Assembly: GCF_009862265.1 (NCBI RefSeq) | Contig: NZ_WWGX01000006.1 | Coordinates: 270,606-334,605, forward strand | Direction: 5' to 3' | DNA: 64,000 nucleotides | From: Streptomyces sp. SID8352 | Lineage (GTDB): Bacteria; Actinomycetota; Actinomycetes; Streptomycetales; Streptomycetaceae | Shown: positions 35,632-44,100 of the stretch, piece by piece | Layout: every line of letters starts with the position of its first letter | Position numbering within the stretch: position 1 is the stretch's first letter | Notes under the pieces: generated by a model | What the model was told of the DNA's origin: nothing | Database searches by the model: none | Seen by the model: the letters and a program-made list of their open reading frames with translations, nothing else | Translations under genes and position numbers: made by a program

Positions 35632-36593
35632 CCCCTCCCGCCCCGGGGGCCCGGCCGCGCCGGCTGGGTGTCATCGGCCTCGGAGTGATCTCCCGCTTCT
35701 ACCTGGCCGCCGCCGAGACCCTGCCCGGCTGGACCCCGGCGGCCGTATGCGACCTGCGGGAGGAGACGCTCGCCGCCCACCGCGGCGGCGCCGCCCGCCA
35801 CACCGACCACCGGTCCATGCTGGCCCGGGAGGACCTGGACGCCGTGGTCGTCGCCGTGCCCAACCACGCCCACGCCGAGGTCTGCGCCGACGCCCTGCGG
35901 GCCGGTGTGCCGGTCTGCGTGGAGAAGCCGCTCGCCCTGAGCCCCCCGGAGGGCGCCGTGCTGGCCGCGCTCTCCCGCGAGCGCGGCGTGCCCCTGTTCA
36001 CCGCCTTCCACCGCCGCTACAACGACCGCGTGCTCGGCCTGGCCCGCGCCCTTCCGCCGCCCGGGGCGCCCCGGGCCGTGGAGTCGGTGCGGGTGCGGTA
36101 CCTGGAACGCATCGAGGACCACATCGGCGCCGACACCTGGTACCTGGACCCGGACCGGTGCGGGGGCGGCTGCGTCGCGGACAACGGCCCGAACGCCTTC
36201 GACCTCGTACGGCTGTTGCTGGGCGAGCCGTCGCTGACGGTGGTCTCGGCGGAGGTGGCCCGGGAGGACGGCGTGGACCGGCGGGCCGTGATCGGCCTGG
36301 AGGCGCAGTCCGGGGCGCGGGCCGGGGTGGAGCTGGACTGGTCGCACCCGGGCGAGGTCAAGGACGTCGCGGTGCGGCTGACGGACGGCACGGTGCTGGA
36401 GGCCGACATGCTGGCGGGACGTCCCGGCTTCAAGGAGTCCCTCTGGCACGAGTACGAGGGCGTGCTGCGCGACTTCGCCCGGGTCTGCGACGAGGCGCCC
36501 GCGGGGGCGGCGGAGGGCGGTGTGGCCGCTCTGGAACTGGTCGCCGCCTGCTACACGCTCGCCGGGGCGCCGGTGTCCGGGGCGGCGCGATGA
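35628..36593 (+). CDS. Gfo/Idh/MocA-family dehydrogenase (2)
   Basis: 321 aa; ATG in ATGA overlap. Rossmann motif RLGVIGLGVISRFYLAAAE, DAVVVAVPNHAHAEVCADAL and the catalytic-Lys motif VPVCVEKPLALSPPEG. C-terminal domain: FTAFHRRYNDRVLGLARAL and ADNGPNAFDLVRLLLGEPS. It is only distantly similar to dehydrogenase 1, so it is a second activity rather than a duplicate. Codon composition shifts slightly near its 3' half (more G-starting runs), but there is no sign of recent transfer. Confidence 0.92.
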   Translation: MTPPAPGARPRRLGVIGLGVISRFYLAAAETLPGWTPAAVCDLREETLAAHRGGAARHTDHRSMLAREDLDAVVVAVPNHAHAEVCADALRAGVPVCVEKPLALSPPEGAVLAALSRERGVPLFTAFHRRYNDRVLGLARALPPPGAPRAVESVRVRYLERIEDHIGADTWYLDPDRCGGGCVADNGPNAFDLVRLLLGEPSLTVVSAEVAREDGVDRRAVIGLEAQSGARAGVELDWSHPGEVKDVAVRLTDGTVLEADMLAGRPGFKESLWHEYEGVLRDFARVCDEAPAGAAEGGVAALELVAACYTLAGAPVSGAAR

Positions 36594-37054
36594 GCCCGGG
36601 GCCCGCCGCGGCGCCCGCGCCCGCCTCGCTGGACTCCGGGGCGGGTGAGAACGGAGCCAAGCGTGCCGTGCGCGGCGCCCTGGTGAAGGTGCTGCGGCAC
36701 ACCCGGACCGATCGCGGGATGACCCTGGAGCCGTTCGCGAGCCGCTGTGTGCGCCGGGGCGAGGTGCACGAACTGGTCACCACCGACCAGTGGAGCGACG
36801 CGCCCGGGGCCCGGGTGGACCGGGTCGGCTTCCTCGGCTTCGCCGAACTGGCTTGCGGGGGCGTGCTCGACCGGGGCGACACCCTGGTCCTCGGCGGTGA
36901 ACCGGTGGGCACCGTCCTGGGCTTCGACGGCTGCCATCTGCCGAACCACTACAACATCCTGGTCCACACACCGAGGCTGCTGACCGGGCCCTGTCTGTCG
37001 CTGGCGCCGGAGACCGCGGTGCTGTTCGCCCCCCGGGCCGTCCCGGGGGAGTGA
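36590..37054 (+). CDS. DUF6917-like protein, last gene of the rightward operon
   Basis: 154 aa; ATG in ATGA overlap. After a ~20-residue disordered start comes a compact beta-rich domain: RGALVKVLRHTRTDRGMTLE, VRRGEVHELVTTDQW, VDRVGFLGFAELACGGV and GTVLGFDGCHLPNHYNILVH. The conserved D-x-C-H-x-P-N-H-Y-N string looks like an active or metal site. I associate this pattern with DUF6917 proteins of natural-product clusters, from memory. Function unknown. Coupling to the Gfo/Idh gene argues for a direct role in the pathway. Confidence 0.65.
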   Translation: MSPGPAAAPAPASLDSGAGENGAKRAVRGALVKVLRHTRTDRGMTLEPFASRCVRRGEVHELVTTDQWSDAPGARVDRVGFLGFAELACGGVLDRGDTLVLGGEPVGTVLGFDGCHLPNHYNILVHTPRLLTGPCLSLAPETAVLFAPRAVPGE

Positions 37055-37062
37055 GGCCGTCC

Positions 37063-37106
37063 GCGCCGCGGCGGCACCGGACTCCGGGCCGGTGCCGCCG
37101 CGGCGC
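37063..37106. terminator. Bidirectional terminator, 18-bp perfect stem
   Basis: 37063-37080 pairs perfectly with 37089-37106 (GCGCCGCGGCGGCACCGG), with an 8-nt loop. It follows the rightward operon directly. Confidence 0.8.
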
Positions 37107-37152
37107 CCGCCCGTGGTGATGCCCCGGTGCCTCTCCGACACGCGTACGCCGA

Positions 37153-37178
37153 CCGGCGGCCCCCTCGGGGGCCGCCGG
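37153..37178. terminator. Second terminator stem before the EF-hand gene end
   Basis: CCGGCGGCCCCC at 37153-37164 pairs perfectly with 37167-37178 over a 2-nt loop. It is in tandem with the 37063-37106 stem and close to the stop of the convergent EF-hand gene. Confidence 0.7.
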
Positions 37179-37209
37179 CCGACGCGCTTGTCCGGCGGAG
37201 GGACTCGGC

Positions 37210-37752
37210 TCAGCCGAGCAGCTCGAACTCCAGCCGCCCGAAGTGGAACTCGCGGATGGCCGCGAGTAGTTCGTCCTCGCTGAGGGTGCCGTTGCCGTCG
37301 GCGTCGATCTGGCGGAACGCCTCGGCGGCGGCGGCCTCGTCCAGACCGGCCACGGCACGGAGCCAGCCGGCGAACTCGGAGGCGTCGATGACACCGTCGT
37401 CGTTGCGGTCGCACAGGCCGATGATGCCCTTGGCGACGGGGCCGAGGACGGTGTTGAACGCGGCCTCCCCGCCCTGGAACAGTTCACCGGCGGCGGCGTG
37501 GAACTGGTCCCGGTTCAGCGGACCCTGCGGGCTGACCCCGGCGCGGTCGGCGAGCGCCTCGAACATGGACTGGAAGGCGTCGCGCAGGGCGGCGCCCCGG
37601 GGGGAGTCCGGGGCCTGGCCGAGGGCCGCGGCGATCTCGGCCGCCTCGGCGACGAAGTCCGAGGGCTCCAGGACGCCGTTGCCGTCCTTGTCCCACTTCT
37701 CGAAGCGCTTCGACAGACGGGCCTGGGCGGTGTTGTCGGCCACCATGGTCAT
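37210..37752 (-). CDS. EF-hand calcium-binding protein (calerythrin-like)
   Basis: 180 aa; ATG at 37752 with AAGGAG 9 nt upstream. Three canonical EF-hand loops: DKDGNGVLEPSD at ~21, DRNDDGVIDASE at ~115 and DADGNGTLSEDE at ~150. A fourth pseudo-hand near residues 70-85 lacks the Asp ligands. This three-plus-one arrangement and length match calerythrin-type sarcoplasmic-binding-protein relatives in actinomycetes. Cytosolic Ca2+ buffering or sensing is likely. It sits in the cluster but probably is not part of the pathway. Confidence 0.92.
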   Translation of the reverse strand: MTMVADNTAQARLSKRFEKWDKDGNGVLEPSDFVAEAAEIAAALGQAPDSPRGAALRDAFQSMFEALADRAGVSPQGPLNRDQFHAAAGELFQGGEAAFNTVLGPVAKGIIGLCDRNDDGVIDASEFAGWLRAVAGLDEAAAAEAFRQIDADGNGTLSEDELLAAIREFHFGRLEFELLG

Positions 37753-37868
37753 GTAGGTGTCTCCTTTGTGCGGTGTGGCGCCCGGACCGTTGTCCGGGTG
37801 CCGGTTCCCACGGCGGGCGCGTGTTCATCACGCCCGCCGGGAGTCCTGTGTGCCGGGCGCGGCCGGGG

Positions 37869-39125
37869 TCAGAGCCGGGTGACCCGGGTGCCCCTGGCCG
37901 TGCCGCGGGTGTCGAGGACCAGGCACGCGGCCCGGTCCCAGGCGAAGGCGCGGTAGTCGTCCTCGTCCTGGAGCACCAGGACGAGGTCGCTGTCGGCGCA
38001 GGCGTCCTCGGGCGAGGCCCGGCGCGGCACCGGCACGCCGTCCACGACGAACCGGTCGACCCTCGGGTCGTGGTAGGCGAGCCGGGCCCCGGAGGCGCGC
38101 AGGGCGCGGGCCACGGGGAAGGCGGGGGACTCGCGGACGTCCGAGACTCCCGCCTTGTAGGCGACGCCGAACAGGGTGACCCGCGCCCCGGCCGGTTCCG
38201 TGCCGTTCTCGCGCAGCAGCCGGCAGGCGCGGTCGGTGACGTGCCCGGGCATGGCGTCCAGCACGTCGCGCGCCGCGTCGAGGGTGCGGAAGGTGAAGTC
38301 CTGCTGCTCGGCCCGTGCCATCAGATAGCGCGGGTCGACCGGGACGCAGTGCCCGCCGACGCCGGGGCCGGGGCGGAAGGGGGCGAAGCCGAAGGGTTTG
38401 GTGCCGGCGCAGCGCAGCACCTCCCAGATGTCGATGCCGACCTGACCGCAGTACAGCGCGGCCTCGTCGGCGAGCGCGATGTTGACGTAGCGGTAGGCGT
38501 TCTCCAGCAGCTTGGCCATCTCCGCCTCGCGGGTGCCGGAGGCGACGACCACCTCGTCGACGAGCTGCTGGTAGAAGCCCTCGGCGTGTTTGGCGCAGAG
38601 GGTGGTGCAGCCGCTGACGATCTTCGGTGTGGTGCGGAAGGAGAAGCGCTCGTTGCCCGGGTCGATCCGCTCGGGGGAGTAGGCGAGGTGGAAGTCCTCG
38701 CCCGCGCGCAGCCCGCTCTCCTCCAGCAGCGGCCGGACGATCTCCTCGGTGGTCCCGGGGTGGCTGGTCGACTCGACGCACACCAGGGTGCCGGGGGCCA
38801 GGTGCCGGGCGACGGTGCGTACGGCCGCCGTCAGCGGCCCGAGATCGGGCGTGCGGTCGGCGGCGAGGCCGGTGGGGACGCAGATCACCACCGTACGGGC
38901 CCCGGTCAGCATCGCCGGGTCGGTGCTCGCCCGGAAGCCCGCCGCGCGCATCGCCCGGACCTCCGCGTCACCGATGTCCCCGATGTGGGAGCGCCCCGCG
39001 GTGAGACCGTCGGCCACCGCCGCGCTGATGTCGAGGCCGACCACCCCCAGGCCCGCCTCGCAGGCCCTCCGGGCCAGTGGGAGTCCGACGTAGCCGAGCC
39101 CGACCACGGCGAGTTCCGCAGACAT
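37869..39125 (-). CDS. Nucleotide-sugar 6-dehydrogenase (UDP-GlcNAc/ManNAc dehydrogenase, WbpA/WecC type)
   Basis: 418 aa. N-terminal Rossmann LAVVGLGYVGLPLARRACEA. Active-site strings are VESTSHPGTTEEIVRPLL, AYSPERIDPGN, the central KLLENAYRYVNIALADE (K, N) and the catalytic Cys C260 in GVGGHCVPVDP. The PERIDPGN and GHCVPVDP forms point to the 2-acetamido-sugar branch rather than UDP-glucose dehydrogenase. It oxidises C6 to the uronate with two NAD. Together with a Gfo/Idh dehydrogenase and a DegT aminotransferase it could supply a UDP-2,3-diamino uronic acid, as in the Wbp pathway. It is not coupled to its neighbours. Confidence 0.92.
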   Translation of the reverse strand: MSAELAVVGLGYVGLPLARRACEAGLGVVGLDISAAVADGLTAGRSHIGDIGDAEVRAMRAAGFRASTDPAMLTGARTVVICVPTGLAADRTPDLGPLTAAVRTVARHLAPGTLVCVESTSHPGTTEEIVRPLLEESGLRAGEDFHLAYSPERIDPGNERFSFRTTPKIVSGCTTLCAKHAEGFYQQLVDEVVVASGTREAEMAKLLENAYRYVNIALADEAALYCGQVGIDIWEVLRCAGTKPFGFAPFRPGPGVGGHCVPVDPRYLMARAEQQDFTFRTLDAARDVLDAMPGHVTDRACRLLRENGTEPAGARVTLFGVAYKAGVSDVRESPAFPVARALRASGARLAYHDPRVDRFVVDGVPVPRRASPEDACADSDLVLVLQDEDDYRAFAWDRAACLVLDTRGTARGTRVTRL

Positions 39126-39158
39126 GTTCCCCCCTCGTTCCCCCTCGGCGCCGGCCGG

Positions 39159-39461
39159 TCAGACGCTGAAGCTGCCGCTGCCGGGGGCCACGTGCGAGCC
39201 GTGTCCCGGGGGGACGACCAGCGAGGGGCCGAGACAGAACGGATCGCCGTAGATGCGCACCGGGCGGTCGGTGGTGTTGTTGAGGACATGGGCGGCGGCC
39301 GGGAGCTTCTGGCAGCCCGCCGGGTCCTTGTAGACCGTCAGCGGTTGCAGCTCCGTCTGGAAGACGGTGACCTCTCCATCGGCGGCGGCGGCCGGACCCG
39401 CGGCCAGGCCCACCCCGGCCACGGCCGCCAGGAGGACACAGGTGATGAACGAGCGACGCAT
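39159..39461 (-). CDS. Small secreted protein, unknown
   Basis: 100 aa; ATG at 39461. Signal peptide MRRSFITCVLLAAVAGVGLA, cleavage near AAA-DG. The ~73-residue mature domain has two Cys (AGCQKLP and PFCLGP) likely bridged, and strands VFQTELQPLTVYKDP and HVLNNTTDRPVRIYGDP. No family is recognised beyond the general class of small Streptomyces secreted proteins. It is located 33 nt upstream of the nucleotide-sugar dehydrogenase start and in the same direction, so both may share a promoter. Confidence 0.7.
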   Translation of the reverse strand: MRRSFITCVLLAAVAGVGLAAGPAAAADGEVTVFQTELQPLTVYKDPAGCQKLPAAAHVLNNTTDRPVRIYGDPFCLGPSLVVPPGHGSHVAPGSGSFSV

Positions 39462-39765
39462 GACGGGTTCCCCAGTTCTGCTGTACGGCTCAACACCCGT
39501 GATTCGTACGGAAGTTGAGGGTCTTGTTCCGCTTTCGTGATCAGCATGCCATGGGAATCGCCCCGGGGAATTCCCTATGGGAAGAATGACCCATATGAGT
39601 GAACGCTTTTCGGTCTGCCCTCCGGGCGGAATCCCGCTCCCGGAATCCCGCTCCCGGGGGCCCGGGAGCCCCGGAGGCGCCCGGTCGTGCCGGGGGCGGA
39701 CCCGGGCACGACCAGGCACTCCCGGGCGGTCGTTCAGCCGTCGCCGGACGCGGGCGCGGAGGCGG
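39462..39765. other. Intergenic region with AT-rich patch, tandem repeat and terminator
   Basis: 304 bp. From 39480 to 39610 it is unusually AT-rich for this genome and probably holds the promoter of the small secreted gene. A 14-bp unit CGGAATCCCGCTCC is duplicated perfectly at 39627-39640 and 39641-39654. No ORF is credible. Confidence 0.6.
39683..39713. terminator. Terminator-like stem downstream of the acyl-ligase gene
   Basis: GGTCGTGCC at 39683-39691 pairs with 39705-39713, 53 nt beyond the ligase stop on the minus strand. Confidence 0.5.
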
Positions 39766-41673
39766 TCACCGCGCCGTCGGAGGTGCCGCGCGGTCCGGGC
39801 GGGCGCCGCCTTCGAGCCGTCCGGCCCGCAGGGCGTCCACGGCACCGGCGGTGACGGTGCGTCGGCAGACCTTCCCGGTGGGCCCCAGGGGAAGCGACTC
39901 GGCGAGCATCAGGTACTCGGGGAACTTCCGCCGCTCCAGGCCGCGTCGGCGCAGGTGCTCGGTGAGCCCGGGGAGCGTGGGCGGGGCCGCGCCGGGGGCC
40001 GGACGGACACAGGCGCACAGGCGCTCCCCCAGCTCCCCGTCCGGAACGGACACGCAGACCACGTCCGCGAGGGCCGGATGGGTGCCCAGCTCGCGCTCCA
40101 CCTCGGCCGGGCTGATGGTGTACCCACCCCGGATGACCACGTTCCTGAGCCGTCCCAGGACCCGCAGCCGCCCCCGGCCGTCCAGCGCGCCGAGGTCGCC
40201 GGTGCGGACCCAGCCGGTTCCGGTGCGGTAGCGGGCGTCGAGCTCGGGGGCGCCCACGTAGCACATCGGCGACATCGGCCCCTTGGCGAGGATCTCCCCC
40301 TCCGCGCCGGGTGGCGCCGGGGTGCCGTCGGGCCGGACGACGCGCAGCTCGGCCACGGCCGGGTCCGGGGTTCCCGCGGTGCCGTCGGCGGGGGCCCCGG
40401 GGGCGGCCGTGTGGCAGTTCACCCCGTCCGAGGACCCGTACACGGCGATCACCGGTCGCCCGAACCGCTCCCGGCAGGCGGCGGCCGTGGAGTCGGGCAG
40501 CGCGGCGCCGCTGGAGACGAGCGCCCGCAGGCCGGAGAGGTCCTCGTCCGGGGCGGGCGGCAGGTCCGCGATCCGGCGCAGCATCGTCGGCACGCCGAAC
40601 ACATGGGTGGGGCGGTCGTCGGTGATCGCGCGCAGCGCGTTCCGGGCGTCGAACCGGTGCCGCACGATCAGGGTCCCGCCCAGGGCGGCGAGCGTGACGG
40701 GCACGCCCAGCGAACCGAACGAGGAGGCCAGCGACACGAGCACCAGATTGCGGGGCACCGGCCCGTCGATGGGCTCGGGCCCGCCGGATGGATCCCCGTC
40801 GGTGGGCCCGGACCCACCGGAGGGCTCCGGACCTTCGGGGGGCGTCCCCCCGGCCGCCGTCCGTCCGGACCCCTCCGCGCCGTGCGAGGGCACCGGACGG
40901 CCGGGCTCGGCCCCCTGGCCCGCCCGATCCGCCGGGCCCTCCGCGGGGTCCGCCCCGCCGGGCCCCTCGGGGGCGCCGTCCGGCCGGGGCGGACCGGGGT
41001 ACCGGGCGAGCGCCCGCACGTAGGCGGCCCGGCCGCCCGCCAGGGACTGATGGCTGTAGGCGACCATCTTCGGCTCGGCCTCGGAGCCGGACGACACCAG
41101 GATCCTCGCCGGGGCCCAGGGGTCGGCGCACCGCTGGGCCGGGCGGTGGGCCGCGCCGCCGCGCCCGGACGCCAGCTCGTCCGCGCCGAACACCGCGCGC
41201 AGACAGGTGAGTCCCTCCGCGGCCAGCACGTCCGCCGGTTCCGAGAAGACGGCGCCGGCGGCCCGGGAGCGCCGCAGCAGCGTCAGGGTGTCGCGCACCC
41301 CGCCGCCCAGCGGATAGGGGAGGGCCACCGCGCCCAGGGCGTAGACGGCGAGTTCGGCCGCGGCGGCCAGTCTTCCGTTGGGCAGCCGCAGGGCGATCAC
41401 GTCGCGCGCGCCGAGCCCCGCACCGGCGAACCGGGCCGCGATCCGCAGCGTGTCGGTGTACAGCTCGGCGTACGACACCGTGCCCCCGTCGTCCACCACG
41501 GCGTCCCGCGCGGGATGGGCGGCCACCTGCCCCCGGAACAGCGAGAACAGGTCGGCGTCGGGGCACAGCCCCCGCTCCTGCCACGCCAGCCGGTCGGCGT
41601 ACGGCACCCGGTCCGGGAAGACCAGCCCGCTGCGCGCCCGCCACACGGGCCCCTGGCCCCCGGCCCGCGTCAC
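39766..41673 (-). CDS. ANL-superfamily acyl-CoA/adenylate ligase with a large low-complexity insertion
   Basis: 635 aa; the GTG at 41673 overlaps the CoA-transferase stop (GTGA). Adenylation motifs: RILVSSGSEAEPKMVAYSHQ (P-loop, S-S-G-S instead of S-G-T-T-G), VIAVYGSSDGVNCHT, WVRTGDLGALD, RLRNVVIRGGYTISPAEVE and the Lys motif LPLGPTGKVCR. Between P-loop domain and the next strand (about residues 226-310) lies an ~85-residue Gly/Pro/Glu/Asp-rich segment absent from normal ligases. It likely activates a carboxylate for the partner CoA transferase or for transfer to an amine. No carrier domain is present. Confidence 0.88.
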   Translation of the reverse strand: MTRAGGQGPVWRARSGLVFPDRVPYADRLAWQERGLCPDADLFSLFRGQVAAHPARDAVVDDGGTVSYAELYTDTLRIAARFAGAGLGARDVIALRLPNGRLAAAAELAVYALGAVALPYPLGGGVRDTLTLLRRSRAAGAVFSEPADVLAAEGLTCLRAVFGADELASGRGGAAHRPAQRCADPWAPARILVSSGSEAEPKMVAYSHQSLAGGRAAYVRALARYPGPPRPDGAPEGPGGADPAEGPADRAGQGAEPGRPVPSHGAEGSGRTAAGGTPPEGPEPSGGSGPTDGDPSGGPEPIDGPVPRNLVLVSLASSFGSLGVPVTLAALGGTLIVRHRFDARNALRAITDDRPTHVFGVPTMLRRIADLPPAPDEDLSGLRALVSSGAALPDSTAAACRERFGRPVIAVYGSSDGVNCHTAAPGAPADGTAGTPDPAVAELRVVRPDGTPAPPGAEGEILAKGPMSPMCYVGAPELDARYRTGTGWVRTGDLGALDGRGRLRVLGRLRNVVIRGGYTISPAEVERELGTHPALADVVCVSVPDGELGERLCACVRPAPGAAPPTLPGLTEHLRRRGLERRKFPEYLMLAESLPLGPTGKVCRRTVTAGAVDALRAGRLEGGARPDRAAPPTAR

Positions 41674-43472
41674 CGGTCCCCCCGGGCGAAGTCCCAGGGG
41701 CTCGCGGGCCGGGCGTGGCGCGCCTCGGCGTCCGGCGGCAGCACCGCCTTGGCGAAGGCCGGGTCCCCGGCCGTCGCCGCCAGATCGGTGCGCACGGGCA
41801 CGGACGGCAGCCCGGCCTCCCGCAGCGCGTCCAGCCACCCGGCCGTGGACCCCTCGCGCAGCCGGTCCGGGACCGCGGACGGGTCAGGCGCGCCGACGGC
41901 GGCGGCCACCGCCGCCGGGTGCGCGCGGGCCCGTGCCCCCAGGTGCAGCAGTCCGTCGGCGGTGGCGAGCGGGGCATCCAGCGCCGACAGGACGGTCCGC
42001 CGCGCCGGGCGGGGCACCAGGGCGGCGGCGGACAGCAGGGAGGAGTCGGCGCGGCAGCCGTGGCCGGTGCCCTCCCTGAGCGCCAGTCCGGCGAGCGCGG
42101 CCTGCGCCAGCACGAGGCCGCCGAGGACGTCGGTGACGGTCATCAGGGAGGGCGCGGGCGGCTCGTCGGCCGGGCGCAGGGCGGCGGCGAGCCCGCCGTG
42201 CACCTGGGCGAGGTAGTCGGTGCCGATCGGCGGCCGGGGCCCGAGGGCGCCGCCGAACCCGGAGGCCGAGGCGTACACCAGTCCCGGACGCACGGACCGC
42301 AGGTCGTCGGCGTCGAGCCCGTACCCTTCGGCCTTGCCGGGCGCCCAGGTGTGCAGGAACACGTCGGCGCCGGAGACCAGTTCGCGGACGGCGGCCTGGC
42401 CCCGGGGGGTGGAGAGGTCCGCCTCCACCACCGACTTGCCGGTGTTGAGCGCGGAGAACCGCGCCGAGCAGTCACCGGCCATCGGGGCGAGCCAGCGCAT
42501 GGGGTCGCCGCCGGGCGGCTCGACCCGGACGACCTCGGCGCCCAGCAGACGCAGGACGTGCCCGGCCATCGGGCCCTGCACGCGGCGGGTCGACTCGACC
42601 ACCCGCAGCCCGGACAGGGGCGCCGGTCCGCCACTGGTCTCCCGCCGGTGACCGCGCGGGGCGGCCGGCCCGGGGCGGGGGGTGTCGGCCGGGGCGAGGG
42701 TCCAGGCGTCGAGGACCGGCGCCGTCGTGGTGGCGCCGATCTCGGCGAGCGCCACCCCGTGGCGCGCGGCGGTCGCCCGGACCGCCCGCAGGGGGGTGCG
42801 GCGCAGGGCGGTGCGCAGCTCGCGCGGCAGCGGGCAGACGGCCGTCCCGAAGCGGCTCTGGAACGGCCCCCAGCCCCGTCCGGTGGTCCGCGGGTCGACC
42901 CCCAGCTCCTGCCAGAACCCGGCCCAGGCGAGCGGGTCCAGGGTCTCGATCTCGACGGACACCTCGTCGGCGGTCGTGAGCGCGGCGAGCCCGACCCCGT
43001 GCACCGCCCCGGAGACGGCGCCGGGCGCGGTCGCGGCGGCGAGGTACTGGGTGAGGGCGAGCAGCGCCCCCTGCGCCAGCGAGGTCCCGGAGCGCAGCCC
43101 GCCCTGCCCGCGCAGCCGGGCGACCAGGCAGGCGGTGGCGCCCTGCGCGGCGAGCACGCCGGTGACGGCGGAGACGTAGTCGGCCGTCAGCGGACGGGGG
43201 CCGCCGGTGGCGCGGCCGTGCACCAGCATGATCCCGCAGGCCGCCTGGACGGCCCGTTCGTCACCCGCGTCGATCCCGACCGGCCCCCGGCCGCCGATGC
43301 TCCGGGCGGCGTCCCGGGCCCCGTCGACCGGCAGGCCGTGGTCGCGCAGCGGCAGCAGGGTGCGGTGGAGCAGCCGGGACGCCACCTCGACGGCCGTGCC
43401 GGGCGGCTGCTCCCCGGCCTCCTCACCCGGCGACGCCGGTAACGGCCCACGGTCCTGGTGGCGTTGAAGCAT
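41670..43472 (-). CDS. CaiB/BaiF-type (family III) CoA transferase, double-domain
   Basis: 600 aa from ATG at 43472 (GTGAGG 9 nt upstream), longer than the ~400 aa of single enzymes. Residues ~285-600 hold the family III core: LSGLRVVESTRRVQGPMAGHVL, LLGAEVVRVEPPGGDPMRW, LNTGKSVVEADLSTPRG, YASASGFGGALGPRPPIGTD (with the presumed catalytic Asp in G-T-D-Y) and LAGLALREGTGHG. Residues ~40-280 look like a second, degenerate CoA-transferase half (PRPLTADYVSAVTGVLAAQG, VSVEIETLDPLAWAGF). It moves CoA between carboxylic acids, or acts as a racemase or isomerase. It is operonic with the ligase. Confidence 0.87.
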   Translation of the reverse strand: MLQRHQDRGPLPASPGEEAGEQPPGTAVEVASRLLHRTLLPLRDHGLPVDGARDAARSIGGRGPVGIDAGDERAVQAACGIMLVHGRATGGPRPLTADYVSAVTGVLAAQGATACLVARLRGQGGLRSGTSLAQGALLALTQYLAAATAPGAVSGAVHGVGLAALTTADEVSVEIETLDPLAWAGFWQELGVDPRTTGRGWGPFQSRFGTAVCPLPRELRTALRRTPLRAVRATAARHGVALAEIGATTTAPVLDAWTLAPADTPRPGPAAPRGHRRETSGGPAPLSGLRVVESTRRVQGPMAGHVLRLLGAEVVRVEPPGGDPMRWLAPMAGDCSARFSALNTGKSVVEADLSTPRGQAAVRELVSGADVFLHTWAPGKAEGYGLDADDLRSVRPGLVYASASGFGGALGPRPPIGTDYLAQVHGGLAAALRPADEPPAPSLMTVTDVLGGLVLAQAALAGLALREGTGHGCRADSSLLSAAALVPRPARRTVLSALDAPLATADGLLHLGARARAHPAAVAAAVGAPDPSAVPDRLREGSTAGWLDALREAGLPSVPVRTDLAATAGDPAFAKAVLPPDAEARHARPASPWDFARGDR

Positions 43473-44100
43473 GGGGTTCGGCCTCACTGTTGCGATGATC
43501 TTCCGAGGGGACAACCGCACCGGCGCGACCGTAGACACGGTGGGACGGCCCGTTCATTCGGAATGGCTGGAACTCGCAGACGTGTTTGGCCGTTTCGGCG
43601 CCCGTCCGGCGACGGGCGGGACCGATGGGCGTGGGGCGGCCGGTCCGCGTCGTGCCGTCCGGACCTGGAGGTTCGCGCGGGGCGGCGGCCGGTACCGCGC
43701 GCCAGGTGCCCGAAGGGACCGGAGCCCTCATCAACGCGACTTGTTTCGGGCGCACTTGGCCGAGTCCGACGGGCGCGCCGCCTTCGCCCGGACACGTCCT
43801 CCTGCTCCGGGGTGTGGGCGCGCGGGTGGAGTGCGGACCGGGGAGACGCCCCGGGACGCTACGGGCGCGGGGCCGGGACCGGGCGGAGAGGAGGGAGCCG
43901 GGGCCCGAGCGGCGTACCGCTCCGGCCCGGGCGACGTGTGCGGTGCCGGAGGCCGCCCGGGGGTCCGGCCCGAACCGCTCGCCTCCACCTGCGTACTGCG
44001 CGAGCGGCGCCGGGTCGGCCGGCACGGGGAACCGCCCGCTCCTCCCCGCCTTCGCCATCGGGCCCTGCGGGCAAGGTGGTTGGGCGGGGAGGCACCTGGG
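43473..44100. other. 628-bp intergenic region, no gene recognised
   Basis: It should carry the promoter of the CoA-transferase operon in the AT-richer 43480-43580 part. Overlapping open frames on both strands are typical GC-rich noise with no start signals. No repeat or strong stem was seen. Confidence 0.5.

Larger units (their letters stand above)
23543..43472. other. Probable biosynthetic gene cluster (aminosugar or aminocyclitol type, product unknown)
   Basis: Two divergent coupled operons (23543-30937 leftward; 31252-37054 rightward) plus 37869-39125 and 39766-43472. Functions: two DegT aminotransferases, two Gfo/Idh dehydrogenases, an Ldh2-type dehydrogenase, a sugar-isomerase/M20 fusion, a nucleotide-sugar dehydrogenase, two adenylating enzymes, a CoA transferase, a methyltransferase, an FAD oxidoreductase and a UbiA prenyltransferase. 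There is no PKS or NRPS assembly line and no dedicated transporter or pathway regulator gene. The EF-hand gene and the small secreted gene inside these limits may be bystanders. Limits are inferred. Confidence 0.7.

Noticed and set aside
37210..37752. EF-hand gene as part of the biosynthetic pathway
   Set aside because: Own ribosome-binding site, separate strand from the preceding operon with two terminators between, and a calcium-binding function not needed by the pathway.
39766..41673. NRPS module
   Set aside because: Adenylation motifs are present but there is no carrier (LGGxS) or condensation domain; it is a stand-alone ligase.
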